Source of the DNA: Endozoicomonas sp. NE40
Lineage (GTDB): Bacteria > Pseudomonadota > Gammaproteobacteria > Pseudomonadales > Endozoicomonadaceae
Assembly (NCBI RefSeq): GCF_040549045.1
Contig: NZ_JBEWTB010000002.1
Coordinates: 4,824,501-4,888,500 of the forward strand
DNA: 64,000 nucleotides
Reading direction: 5' to 3'
The translations under genes were made by a program, and so were the position numbers. This document shows, piece after piece, positions 1 through 9,421 of this stretch. Numbering within the stretch: the stretch's first letter is position 1; every line of letters begins with the position of its first letter. The notes below the pieces were generated by a model. That model ran no database searches. It saw nothing but the letters and a program-made list of their open reading frames with translations, and was not told the origin of the DNA.

Positions 1-1221
1 AATGCCATATTCTCTGGTTCTACCAGCGAGATACAGGCGCTCCCAAAGATCTTCATCGCGTCCTTCATAAAGCACGAAATGCAGCAATTTGCGAACATCC
101 CAGCCTTTTTCATTCCTTTGCGCTAACAGCCATTCTGTAAACAATGGCAACCTGTCCTCAAGGCTCATGGATTTTACATCCGGACGGCCAAGCATTTTGG
201 TGCTGAGCTTTATAATATGATCACAAGTGGCGTGGGTGTAATAAAGAACCTTCTCAAATTCGTCCTTTGAAAGCGTCAGAATTTTATCTTCTGCCAAATG
301 CTCTCGAATATAGGGCGCATGAACATAAAGATTCTCATGTTCATTGGATGGTGCTTCCCTCTGGATTTTCCACCATTCCATGATTTCCCGGACAGCGGTT
401 TGAGGGTTACTCTTGTTGGATTGGTAATAGTCCTCGTAAGGCTTCTTGTTACCTTCACCCACTTTATTGTAATAATAAGCGTGTAAAAACTGATCGACTT
501 GCCACCCAGGCGGAATAGAATGCTCAACCCAGGCAGGGCGATAGTCTGTCAATTGCGAAGCAATACTGCGAAGTTCTGTAAGGGTTGAGTGCCATTCTTT
601 CTGGAAATTCTCCTTTTGCTTATCAGCTGCTCTTTGTTTCTGGATAAAACTTGGTCCTTCCCAGAGAGGAATTCGTCGTTTATCTGCACCTTTCATACCC
701 ATGTCACGGCGAAGGTTTTGCAGAACCTTCATTTCTTCCACAACTTCGCGAGTCAGCGGGAAGGCTTTATCCAGTGTATTCAAATAATCAAAAAACGTTT
801 CAAGCTCTGGAATCATGCCATTAGATTCCAGATCTTCTTCCGTCAAAAACAAACCAGCTTCAATGTTAGTCAGCCAGGCTCTGTCAGTATGATTGGCAGA
901 GCCGATGTAAGCACCGTAACCTTTCCACCAGATCACTTTGCTATGAAGAAAATCCGGAATCAGTTTGCAGTAGACATTATCACTATGATGGCGTAGTAAT
1001 CGCTCCAGCATGGGAACTACTACCGGAACGGTATGGTCATAACGCATCCAGATATCAAGCCTGAGTTTGTTATTCAAACAGTTCCCGATAAGGTCTTCAT
1101 CCTCATTACTGCCATTGGAACCATAGGCAATAGCAGCAAGAACGCCGTCAATCTCATGCTCACTGGTTGGCAGGATATCTCTTAAATGGGTGTTGTTTAA
1201 GCGGTTGGCAATGAATTTCAC
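1..1221 (-). CDS. Phospholipase D-fold protein, 3' end beyond window
   Basis: An uninterrupted minus-strand reading frame runs from 1221 to the window edge (407 codons visible, no stop), so the C-terminus is missing. I chose the GTG at 1221 because an AGGA Shine-Dalgarno lies 6 bases before it. The readable PLD signature is HSKVIWWKGYGAYIGSAN around residues 104-121: the HxK half followed by a GSxN pocket, as in half-site PLD nucleases. The rest is charged and helical and I do not recognise it. PLD-fold enzymes hydrolyse phosphodiesters, and defence versions usually act on nucleic acid. The gene starts 72 bases after ptuB on the same strand, with a small hairpin (1236-1253) between them. It is probably the last gene seen of the defence operon. 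Fold is fairly sure; substrate and link to Septu are inference. Confidence 0.75.
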   Translation of the reverse strand, partial: MKFIANRLNNTHLRDILPTSEHEIDGVLAAIAYGSNGSNEDEDLIGNCLNNKLRLDIWMRYDHTVPVVVPMLERLLRHHSDNVYCKLIPDFLHSKVIWWKGYGAYIGSANHTDRAWLTNIEAGLFLTEEDLESNGMIPELETFFDYLNTLDKAFPLTREVVEEMKVLQNLRRDMGMKGADKRRIPLWEGPSFIQKQRAADKQKENFQKEWHSTLTELRSIASQLTDYRPAWVEHSIPPGWQVDQFLHAYYYNKVGEGNKKPYEDYYQSNKSNPQTAVREIMEWWKIQREAPSNEHENLYVHAPYIREHLAEDKILTLSKDEFEKVLYYTHATCDHIIKLSTKMLGRPDVKSMSLEDRLPLFTEWLLAQRNEKGWDVRKLLHFVLYEGRDEDLWERLYLAGRTREYGI

Positions 1222-1292
1222 AAATCGTCCTGGATGGCCAGAGCAGGCTGGCCTGTGATTTATCTTTATTGGAGAGGGAAGGGAGAAAAGAG

Positions 1293-2078
1293 TCAGCCCT
1301 GATAGTTGATGGCTATCAACCAGTCTTCAGCCGATATACCTAACAAAATCCGTCGAGTCGTAAAAAATGAAGGCCAGCGATGGCGAAACCATCTTTCTGC
1401 AAGTTGGGCTTTGTAGTGTCGGTTATTGGCTTTCCGAGCCCTTGCGGCAGCCTGGTTGAAAAACTTCAGTACTTCCCTGCGATCATCCACTAGGCGAGAA
1501 CAGTTCAAATTCAAAATCCTGATGGTTTCTGCAACCAATGTTTCCAGACTGTCATAACTGTTATCAATATCCTGTAATCTGGCGCAGGCTTCCGGGTCGG
1601 GTCGCAGTTCACAGGTACGCAGGTCAAACTTAAACAAACAAGGTGTATTGATAATCCGCAGCGGGTTCAGCACATAACCTTCACAGGCTTCTGGTATCTC
1701 GCCAGCACTGATCAAATGGTCTTTGTAAGCATCACAGCTAAGATTTTCCGGAAGCTGATAGTTAACTTTATCTGCTTCAGTCTGCCTGGAACCGCCCATA
1801 CAAACCCCGATCATATTCTCCCAGTCCAGAGTCCAGTTATGATCAGGATTTGATACATCCGATTTTGGATGGAAATGCTCTACTCGCTGATGATTAGACC
1901 GCTCCTCTGGCAGCTCGGTTTCACAGAAGGCACACAAGTGCCCCTGATCCTGAAAAATTTGTTGTTTAATTTCAAGGTAAGGGCCAGTGTCTCTCAGAGC
2001 CTTCCATTGGGCATCAGGGTTTTGATCACGAAACTCAGTCAGGGCAACAGGTTCAGAACTCTTACCTATCTTCTTCAC
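1293..2078 (-). CDS. ptuB: Septu HNH endonuclease PtuB (TIGR02646-like)
   Basis: This 261-residue protein carries the zinc-braced HNH pattern of the TIGR02646/PtuB family. It has Cys49-x2-Cys52, then VEHFHPKS with His68 and His70 (residues 66-73), a tryptophan/asparagine-rich segment (LDWENM), and Cys93. In Septu systems this nuclease partners the ATPase PtuA and cleaves DNA on phage infection (family knowledge). The start is GTG at 2078, with GGGAG seven bases upstream. It overlaps the end of ptuA by 17 bases in another frame, so the two are translationally coupled. No reverse transcriptase or msr/msd is visible nearby, so this is stand-alone Septu and not the retron Ec78 arrangement. Confidence is high from family features plus the ptuA neighbour. 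Confidence 0.88.
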   Translation of the reverse strand: MKKIGKSSEPVALTEFRDQNPDAQWKALRDTGPYLEIKQQIFQDQGHLCAFCETELPEERSNHQRVEHFHPKSDVSNPDHNWTLDWENMIGVCMGGSRQTEADKVNYQLPENLSCDAYKDHLISAGEIPEACEGYVLNPLRIINTPCLFKFDLRTCELRPDPEACARLQDIDNSYDSLETLVAETIRILNLNCSRLVDDRREVLKFFNQAAARARKANNRHYKAQLAERWFRHRWPSFFTTRRILLGISAEDWLIAINYQG

Positions 2079-3387
2079 CGTCTAACTCCCATTGACGGTT
2101 TTCAATATGAAGATCAGCTTCCGTCAATGCCGACTCCTCACCCTGGAAAACAGCATCCAGTTGCTGGCGTTTATCTATGGCTTCTGGAGTGTTCCATTGA
2201 TCGGCATAAACCAGATCAAGGTACTGATTCAGCAGAATAGTGTTCGGATCGTTTTGTGGTCTCTGCTCCACACCGAAAATACGCTTCAGAATACGGGAAG
2301 CTTCTGCACCCTGAGTCCCCGGAGCGGCAGAATACAGCTGACCATTATTTATAATCCGCAGTTTTTCCGATGCCACTGTAGAAACAATCTGAGGACTATG
2401 GGTAGACACAATCCACTGCACATTCGGGAAGGTGCGATGCAGATCAGGCAATATTCTCTGTTGCCAGTCAGGATGCAAATGAAGATCAATCTCATCAATC
2501 ATTACAACACCCGGAGTTGCGAGAATATCATCAGCTTCAGGGTTTGCGGTTGCCATTCGGCTGGCGATATCCATCACCATTGCCAGAGTGGTACGAAAAC
2601 CGTCGCTAAGCTGCAAAATGCTCAGGGTTTCGGTATGACCATCAGGCTTTTTCCAATCTACAAGAAAATCAGCCGGATTAGTCTGGGTACGGGGATTAGA
2701 AAACTCAGGCAGCAATCCCTCCCGCTTGCCATTACCTGAAATAGCCTGGCGAATGGCTTCAAGCGCAGGTAAGCAATAATCAAAGTCTCGATGCTTCTCC
2801 ATAGCTCGTCGTTCTTCATCTTCAAGGTTAAAGAAACGCTCAAAGAACTGTTTAAAATTAACCCGAGAATTCAGTGAGCCGGAAAAAGCTTCAAACCGTG
2901 AACCGGTTTTATGGAAACTCAATTTGGGTTCCGGAATATTGTCAAAAACACCTCTGCCAGTTCCGTAGTAGGCAATCACCGGAAGAGAGTAGGGGCTATC
3001 ATCATTCTCACTATCAATAAAGGAATCAACCCACTCATTCAGTGCTTTGACTCCTTTGGCGGAAGGAATGGTTTCAGTTGTTTTTTTCGTTTTATCCCGG
3101 CGATCGGTGATATCCCATTCAATACCGCTGGTAGTTTCCAGTGCGATCCGTAGATAAGGCCGCAGCTTGCCAGCCTCATCAAGCTTTAAATCTGTGTTTT
3201 TAGTGCGAATACCACTGATCTTGGGCAGTCGCGTAAGAAAAGGTCCAAGACCACGAGCCAAGCCATCCAGAACCGAGGTTTTACCCTGACCATTCCAGGC
3301 CACCAGAACCGTGAAATCGGGTTCCAGCTCAAGGGAGAGAGAGTCGAACGCCCGAAAATTGGTTAATTCAATCTTTTTTAATTTCAT
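2062..3387 (-). CDS. ptuA: Septu AAA/ABC-type ATPase PtuA
   Basis: This 441-residue P-loop ATPase is of the AAA_21/SMC-like type found in Septu and retron Ec78. N-terminal MKLKKIELTNFRAF is typical of RecF/SMC-like ATPases. Walker A is AWNGQGKT (residues 30-37; Ala replaces the usual first Gly), the ABC-like signature LSDG is at 260-263, Walker B VVMIDE at about 294-299, and the H-loop STHS at 328-331. There is no long coiled coil, so it fits the compact defence ATPases rather than true SMC proteins. In the family it forms a complex with PtuB and nucleotide loss licenses the nuclease. The start at 3387 has TGGAG five bases before it. The attC-like site lies just upstream of this start. Confidence 0.88.
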   Translation of the reverse strand: MKLKKIELTNFRAFDSLSLELEPDFTVLVAWNGQGKTSVLDGLARGLGPFLTRLPKISGIRTKNTDLKLDEAGKLRPYLRIALETTSGIEWDITDRRDKTKKTTETIPSAKGVKALNEWVDSFIDSENDDSPYSLPVIAYYGTGRGVFDNIPEPKLSFHKTGSRFEAFSGSLNSRVNFKQFFERFFNLEDEERRAMEKHRDFDYCLPALEAIRQAISGNGKREGLLPEFSNPRTQTNPADFLVDWKKPDGHTETLSILQLSDGFRTTLAMVMDIASRMATANPEADDILATPGVVMIDEIDLHLHPDWQQRILPDLHRTFPNVQWIVSTHSPQIVSTVASEKLRIINNGQLYSAAPGTQGAEASRILKRIFGVEQRPQNDPNTILLNQYLDLVYADQWNTPEAIDKRQQLDAVFQGEESALTEADLHIENRQWELDGEEDR

Positions 3388-3408
3388 GTTGCTCCAGAGG
3401 AACCAACG

Positions 3409-3469
3409 TTTTAACGCCTCAATCAGCCGCTGCGCCGAAGGCGCAACGAACTGGATTGATTTGTTAGAC
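3409..3469. other. attC-like integron recombination site
   Basis: This is a 61-bp imperfect palindrome with attC architecture. Outer boxes are TTTTAAC (3409-3415) and GTTAGAC (3463-3469), so on the minus strand they read GTCTAAC and GTTAAAA. Inside are a 3-base unpaired spacer (GCC against AAA) and a TCAATCAG/CTGGATTGA stem with one extrahelical G. At the tip is a terminal hairpin, TGCGCC-GAA-GGCGCA. If the extrahelical G marks the bottom strand, as in studied sites, the cassette direction is leftward, the same as res and ptuA. It lies between the end of res and the start of ptuA. No integron integrase or second attC was seen. One outer box deviates from consensus at one position. Confidence 0.55.
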
Positions 3470-3518
3470 TAACGGATATTCTAGCGAACTTTACTGCCTT
3501 TGTTCCAAGCCTGTTGTA

Positions 3519-6500
3519 TCAGAGTACCTGATCCACAAACGACTCAAAACTATCGGCCTTGGCAAAACCAACATTTTCACCTAGTGCTTTAAAGTGCTCC
3601 CGACCACAGTCAATCTTGGCCTGTTCTGTTGGGCGCAGGGAACCGCTCAGCAGTGAGCCTTTGGTTTCTACCACAAAATAAAGTGTCTCTTCATTATTAT
3701 TCTCTACCAGCACCGCCCAGTCCGGGTTATAAGTACCCAGTGGAGTATCAATCTTGAACCAGTCCGGCAATTTGGCATAGACCTTAACTTCTTCGCTCTT
3801 TTCAAATGCATCGGCGAAATCATGCTCGACACCCGAGTCGTAGACCACATGGTCATACACGGATTTATCTGATTTCAGCATATTCTTGCCAAGATAACCC
3901 TTCAGCTCTTTATCCTGAAACAGCTCCTGACAGTAATAGTGCTCGTCGCCAATCTTCTGGTATTTAATACCATCCACAATAAACTGGCGCATCACCTGCT
4001 GGATAATGGCAGTAGCCTCATCAATAAATTTCTGAGGGTTATTGCGGAAGGCATCCAGCCGGTTGCACTGGGTAAGAATGCTGACAATAGAGCGGCGGGT
4101 CAGATTAGTGGCATTTTGCAGATAGCTAACAATATCCGGCAGTTTATAGTCTTTGGCATCATAAATGTAAGACTGGGTTTTGCTCTCCTCAATCTCCAAC
4201 TCACTGCGTTTGATTGCCACTTTACCCTTGGCGTACTCAAACTTGGTTTTGCCCGCCACCAGATCTTTTTCAATGGCTCTGGCACATTTTTCCACCAGAT
4301 CATGGTGGTTAAAATCCACCCGGTAACTGGTTTTGAACTTGATGCGATCCCAGAGATGCTTAAACTCATCGCCCAAGTAAATGGCTTTATTCAGCTTCAC
4401 GGTTTCCCGCTTACTGCCATCTTTAATATTCAGGCCACCGGCCACTTTCTTCAGAACCGCCTGAATCTGTTCAGCCCTGTTCCATCACATCGTAAGGCAG
4501 GTCTACCGAGCCTTCTTTTAGCGCCCGTTTCAGATCATCCTGAACCTTGCCTTTTTTATCGATATAACCGCTATCCAGCAAATGCTGCCAGATTTGCTCC
4601 GACTTCTCAGCACCCAGGTATTCCGGCTTCTCACCCTCGTGTTTCACCACAATATTGGCAAACAGATGATCATCCACCACGCCAAAGCGAATGCCTTCTT
4701 CCTCTTCAATCTCTTTTTGCAGTGTGGCAACAAATTCTTCATAGGATTCGTTTGCCATGACCGTCAGAGTGTTTACATCAAAACCATGCACCCGTTCACC
4801 GTCCTGATTCACGGCAATGCGCAGACCCCGGCCGATCTCCTGACGCTTTTTAGTCACCGAGGTGGTTTCATTCAGGGTACAGATCTGGAATACGTTGGGG
4901 TTATCCCAGCCTTCCTTCAGAGCCGAGTGAGAGAACAGGAACTTCAGCTTACAATCCAGGCTCAGCAGACGTTCCTTGTCTTTCATAATCAGGTTATAGG
5001 CACTTTCATCAGCAGCGGTTTTTCCGCCTTCACCTTTGGCAGAGAGCTTCGACTCTTTGAACAGGGCGTCACCAGAACTGTCCTTCTTCTTATCAATGGC
5101 AAAATAACCATTATGCAGTTCACTAACAATGTCTGCCGGTGAAGTTTCCTCAAACAGGCTACGATACTTACCCTTGCGGGCAATGGTCACATATTCTTCT
5201 TCAAAGATTTTGGCGAACTTGCCCTGTTGTGCAACGCCATCCTCGTAATAGCGGTAATTCGCCACCTTGTCGATAAAGAACAGGCTCAGCACCTTAATGC
5301 CTTTAGGAATCAGCAGAAGCTCTTTTTCCAGATGTTCTTCAATGGTTTTTCGAATCTGTAACCGCTTAAATTCATCTTCATCCACGCCGCCAATGGCTTC
5401 GCCTTTGCGAATTTCTTCCGGTTTACTGGTAAAATCGATGTACTCATGGCCTTTTTCGCAATAGATATCGTTAATCACATAGCCTTCGTACACATCACGG
5501 CCACCGGAAAGCTCATATAAATCGTCATTGGTCTTAACGGTTTTAGTCGTTCGCCTGACCGAACCCGCCTGCATCACATCCATTTCAATTTTGGCAGAAA
5601 TCCCACTTTTATTGCTTTTGGCATCCAGCAGCTTGATATAAGCCTTATTATGCCCGTCCCGCACATTGATATGAGCCACTTCAATCTGCTTTACCAGCTT
5701 CTGCTCATAGGCATCAATGGAATCCAGCTTATACAGCAGGTTGTATTTATCCTTGTGGGTAGCCGAATAACGGAAAGTGCAGAGCGGGTTTAACGACGCA
5801 ATCGCCTCTTTGGATTTCGCCGTGGTATCCACACTCTGGGGTTCATCAATAACCACCACCGGACGGGTAGAGCGGATAAATTCAATAGGTTTCATACCAT
5901 TAAGCCGGTCATCACTCCTGTGGATCAGGTTGGCTTTGGTCTCTTTGCTGGGATCGGTAAAGCTTTTACGGAAAGCATCAATATTGATCACCATGATCTG
6001 GATATAATCATTGGTGGCAAAACTTCGCACCTGCTCCCGTTTTTGGGAGTCGTACACGAAATAATCATACTGAACATTGTTGTACTGGTCTTTAAAGTGC
6101 TGCTCCGTGATTTGCAGCGACTTATACACGCCTTCCTTAATCGCCACCGACGGCACCACCACGATAAACTTGGTAAAGCCATAGCGTTGGTTCAGCTCAA
6201 AAATGGAGCGCAGGTAAACATAGGTTTTACCGGTGCCGGTTTCCATTTCAACGGTAAAGTCCATACTATCCAGCGCTTTGGACTGCTTCAGCCCCTGATT
6301 CAGCTGCACCTGCTGGGTATTTTCCAGCACTTCATCGGTCAGTAGCTCCAGCCGGTTACCAATACCCAGATCATCATGCTCGGAGCTCTGTAACATATCG
6401 GGCTGATGAGCGGCAGAAGTACCATAGGCGGGTACCGAAAAATTGGTCTGGCAGGTTTCCTGACCTTCAAACACTCCCACCACCGATTCGATGGCTACTT

Positions 6501-6537
6501 TCTGGTAATCCAGATCGGGATTAAATTGAATCTTCAT
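3519..6537 (-). pseudogene. res: Type III restriction endonuclease subunit Res, one frameshift
   Basis: Two consecutive reading frames (6537-4471, 688 aa; 4445-3519, 308 aa) together give a normal-length Res protein of about 1,000 residues. The first part carries the SF2 helicase with Walker A TGTGKT (residues 100-105), DEPQ box II, and a C-terminal helicase lobe (EIGRGLRI). The second part carries the PD-ExK nuclease: YNPDWAVL then FVVETKG. At 4475-4477 the minus strand has GGG; with GG the frame reads VMEQAEQIQAVLKKVAGGLNIK across the gap. Only one base is extra, so this is an assembly indel, recent decay or (least likely) programmed slippage. Res couples ATP-driven sliding to cleavage with Mod. 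Start 6537 has a GAGGGG ribosome site and follows mod by 13 bases. If the frameshift is real, nuclease and helicase are separated and restriction is probably lost. Confidence 0.85.
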
Positions 6538-6550
6538 TCTTTATAACCCC

Positions 6551-8605
6551 TCAGATGCTTTTCACATCATCAATACCATACTGCTTCAGTACCTGAATGG
6601 CATTGGTTTTAACCACATCATTGGCAAAGCCTGCGTCTTTAAACACCACTCGCATCATTTCAGGCTGCAGCTCTTTATTCAGCTGGCCAATGCCTTCTAT
6701 CACCGGCATTTCAATCTGGTTATCCAGGCAGACCATTAAGGCACCGAAGCCGATGTTATAGACGGTTTTGTCACCAATCATGTGTTCTTCGATAGGCAAG
6801 GTCAGGTCGAGGCCGTATTTCAGCAGGATTTCGTAGAGAACGTCTTCGGCGGAGCGATCTTCTTTCAGGCTGTCGTCTGCGCCCAGAACCATTTGTTCCA
6901 AGTTGTCAAAATCGGCATCCCAGGGTTTGATGTTGCTGGAGTCGAGTTTGAAAAATTTGAAACCAATGTCTAGTTTGCTAATGCCATCCTTACTTTGGTT
7001 TTCAGAAACAATTCTTTCACCAGCAAGAGAAATTCGTTTTAAACCCAGTTCCGATATGGTTTTGTAACCATTTTTGAAAGCCGTTTTTTTGGGGTTGCAG
7101 GCTTCAGGTAATTGAACAACGATAAATTTTCTATCACCTTGGTCTTCAAGGTTTAAGTTTATGATGCTTTCTGCTGTACTACATGAACCTGCAAAAAAAT
7201 CCAAAACGATATCTTTCTTCCCTAGATCACAGTACTTAAAAATGCGGGCAAGGACCTCATGGTCTTTTGGGTTATCAAATAATTTAGCCCCCATTAAATT
7301 TTTTAGGTATTTCACTGCTACTTGAGATTGCTTATACATAACGCTTGGCATGACCTGCAAACCAGCAACCACTTCTTCCTCTTCATCTTGGTCTGCAACA
7401 TTCTCTTCATCAAGAACTTCCCCCTTAACAGGTAGCAAGTGAGCTTTTCGAAACGGTGGGTCTTCATGAGTATATCTGAAAGCAACGAGTCCTAAATCAA
7501 TTTGTTCTTGCATGGACTCAGGGTTACTGAACCTCCAACCGGTATCAGGAACCCTGCATGGTTGTTTTGTTTCAGGATGAATCACGTCGTAACTTGGACC
7601 ATTGTCTCCTGGCCAAGAAATATCTCTATCTCTCCAAGGGCCATTCTTGTCGACCCATTTATATCTACTTAACTTTTTGGATGGGTGGTTTTTTGGAAGC
7701 TTTTTATACCAGTCTCGAAGGTCACTCTGAATACTTTCATAGTCAGAACCGTATTTATCCACGAGTATTTTATACTCATCAACGATTTCCTTTGCTCCAG
7801 GTTTAGGCTCTCTCCACTTTGTCTCTCTCTCTTTCAATAATATTAAGCTTTTGGCATATACGAGGATATATTCATGGCCAATAGAGAAAAGTTTTGCATC
7901 ATTCTTTCTAGTTTTTTCCCAAACCAACTGGGCAATAAAATTACCTTCACCAAATATTTCATCAGTGATCTTTTTTAGATTTTCAATTTCATGTTCATCA
8001 ATGGATATAAAGATTAAACCATCATCTTTTAAAAGATTTCGTGCTAATTTAAGGCGAGGGTAGATCATATTAAGCCAATTAGAATGATAGCGTCCCGATG
8101 TTTCAGGGTTGCTAGATAGCTTATAGCCTTCATCATCGGTCTGACTTGTTAATTCTAAATAATTCTTAATATTATCCTTGTAGTTATCCGAATAAACAAA
8201 ATCCTTTCCCGTGTTATAAGGTGGATCAATATAAATCATCTTCACCTTTTTGTGATAACTCTTCTGCAGCAGCTTCAGCACTTCCAGGTTATCACCTTCA
8301 ATAAACAGGTTCTTGGTGGTATCCCAGTGTTTGGACTCTGCTTTGCAAGGGCGCAGGGTGCCAGTAGAAGGGGTCTGCGCCAGACGACGGGCGGCAGCTT
8401 TACCATGCCAGCTGAAGTTATAGCGTTCTTTATCGCCATCAATCACCTGCTGGCCAACCAGCTCTTTCAGCACATCGGCATCAATTTTGGCGCCATCGGC
8501 ATCTTCGGTAATCAGCTCCGGAAACAGCTGTTTCAGCTTGCTGATATTGTCCGCTACAATATCCATGCTCCGGCTATTGGCATGGGTTTCGGTGATTTTT
8601 TCCAT
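6551..8605 (-). CDS. mod: Type III DNA methyltransferase Mod
   Basis: This 684-residue protein is a beta-class N6-adenine methyltransferase. The catalytic motif IDPPYNTG is at residues 126-133, and the SAM-binding FAGS motif lies far downstream (about residue 470: LDFFAGSCST, where Cys replaces the usual second Gly). The N-terminus (HWDTTKNLFIEGDNLEVLKLL) is standard for type III Mod. Mod sets target specificity and methylates one strand, and complexes with Res for cleavage. The middle of the gene (about 6960-8240), which should hold the target-recognition domain, is visibly more A+T-rich than both ends. That suggests the domain was exchanged. It lies downstream of DUF4391 and 13 bases before res, so the operon order is helicase-DUF4391-mod-res. 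Confidence 0.92.
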   Translation of the reverse strand: MEKITETHANSRSMDIVADNISKLKQLFPELITEDADGAKIDADVLKELVGQQVIDGDKERYNFSWHGKAAARRLAQTPSTGTLRPCKAESKHWDTTKNLFIEGDNLEVLKLLQKSYHKKVKMIYIDPPYNTGKDFVYSDNYKDNIKNYLELTSQTDDEGYKLSSNPETSGRYHSNWLNMIYPRLKLARNLLKDDGLIFISIDEHEIENLKKITDEIFGEGNFIAQLVWEKTRKNDAKLFSIGHEYILVYAKSLILLKERETKWREPKPGAKEIVDEYKILVDKYGSDYESIQSDLRDWYKKLPKNHPSKKLSRYKWVDKNGPWRDRDISWPGDNGPSYDVIHPETKQPCRVPDTGWRFSNPESMQEQIDLGLVAFRYTHEDPPFRKAHLLPVKGEVLDEENVADQDEEEEVVAGLQVMPSVMYKQSQVAVKYLKNLMGAKLFDNPKDHEVLARIFKYCDLGKKDIVLDFFAGSCSTAESIINLNLEDQGDRKFIVVQLPEACNPKKTAFKNGYKTISELGLKRISLAGERIVSENQSKDGISKLDIGFKFFKLDSSNIKPWDADFDNLEQMVLGADDSLKEDRSAEDVLYEILLKYGLDLTLPIEEHMIGDKTVYNIGFGALMVCLDNQIEMPVIEGIGQLNKELQPEMMRVVFKDAGFANDVVKTNAIQVLKQYGIDDVKSI

Positions 8606-8653
8606 CGGTGGTATCTCTGGTAAAGGTCTGTATCAAAAAATCAGATGAGAGCG

Positions 8654-9421
8654 TTAAAGTTGGGTCTTCAGAGCCTGAATCGTTTGATCCAGCTGTTTGA
8701 TGTGCATATTCAGTTCAACTTTATAGTTAAACCGTGTCTCTTTTTTCAACTCACTTCGCAGCTGCGCCAGCTGTTGCTGGTGGTTGCGTAACTGATCTAA
8801 CCGGGCTTGCCGGTTATCTTCCGTATCGGTGCTTAAGCGATAACTGCCGGTATATCCGGCGCAGTTCAGGGCAACCACTCGCTGAACCAGATCCTGATAA
8901 CACTGGTACAGATTATTAAAGCGACAGTGGCTTATGGCAAAGTCATTCAGAAAATCCTGCTGCAATACTTCTGGTTGGTGCAGGTTTATCCAGCCCGTAT
9001 CAAAGCTGCGTTCAAGGGTTAGCCTGCTATTATCAGCCTGGTTAATCCGTTTGTAGGCCAGCTGAATAGCTATTTGCTGCTCATGTACAAATACCAGCAC
9101 CAGCGGGTAGGGAATAGCCCGCTGAATGATATCCGCCAGTTTGCTGCGCTGGCTGTCGGAGGGTATCACTCCTTTGAGGTTGACTTGCAGCAGGGCAATT
9201 TCAAGGTATTCCCGTTGTTCATCGATATATTTGGGAATATTGATGGTGACCGGTTTCAGGGTGTACCGCCATTGAACGGTATCAATCTGTTCACTGAACC
9301 GCTGCTGGTCCGCTTTACTTAGGCTGGCATTATCGTAAAACTGCTTTTTGTAGACACGCTTACCTAAAAAACAGGAATCAGGAATAGCCAGTTGCTTATA
9401 AAAGCGTTCCAGTAACATCAT
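8654..9421 (-). CDS. DUF4391 protein of the type III R-M cluster
   Basis: This 255-residue protein matches the DUF4391 pattern as I recall it. It has an N-terminal VYKKQFYDNA-type segment, a central beta-rich domain (EIALLQVNLK, LVLVFVHEQQIAIQLAYKR), and a C-terminal Gln/Leu-rich coiled coil of about 50 residues (RQARLDQLRNHQQQLAQLRSEL and on). Function is not established. The family is recurrently found between a large SF2 helicase and mod/res genes, so it is likely an assembly or regulatory partner of that complex (inference). Its ATG overlaps the stop of the helicase gene (ATGA) and has GGGAG upstream, implying translational coupling and matched expression. Confidence 0.75.
   Translation of the reverse strand: MMLLERFYKQLAIPDSCFLGKRVYKKQFYDNASLSKADQQRFSEQIDTVQWRYTLKPVTINIPKYIDEQREYLEIALLQVNLKGVIPSDSQRSKLADIIQRAIPYPLVLVFVHEQQIAIQLAYKRINQADNSRLTLERSFDTGWINLHQPEVLQQDFLNDFAISHCRFNNLYQCYQDLVQRVVALNCAGYTGSYRLSTDTEDNRQARLDQLRNHQQQLAQLRSELKKETRFNYKVELNMHIKQLDQTIQALKTQL

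Noticed and set aside
2092..2739. 215-codon plus-strand frame over ptuA
   Set aside because: Antisense to a well-supported ATPase gene; no ribosome site and no recognisable domain.
1293..3387. Retron Ec78-type arrangement
   Set aside because: PtuA and PtuB also occur with a reverse transcriptase in that retron, but there is no reverse transcriptase gene or msr/msd-like structure in the flanks, so it is read as Septu.
4471..4481. Programmed frameshift in res
   Set aside because: Only a GGG run, with no slippery heptamer, stimulatory structure or upstream Shine-Dalgarno-like element obvious; treated as indel or decay.
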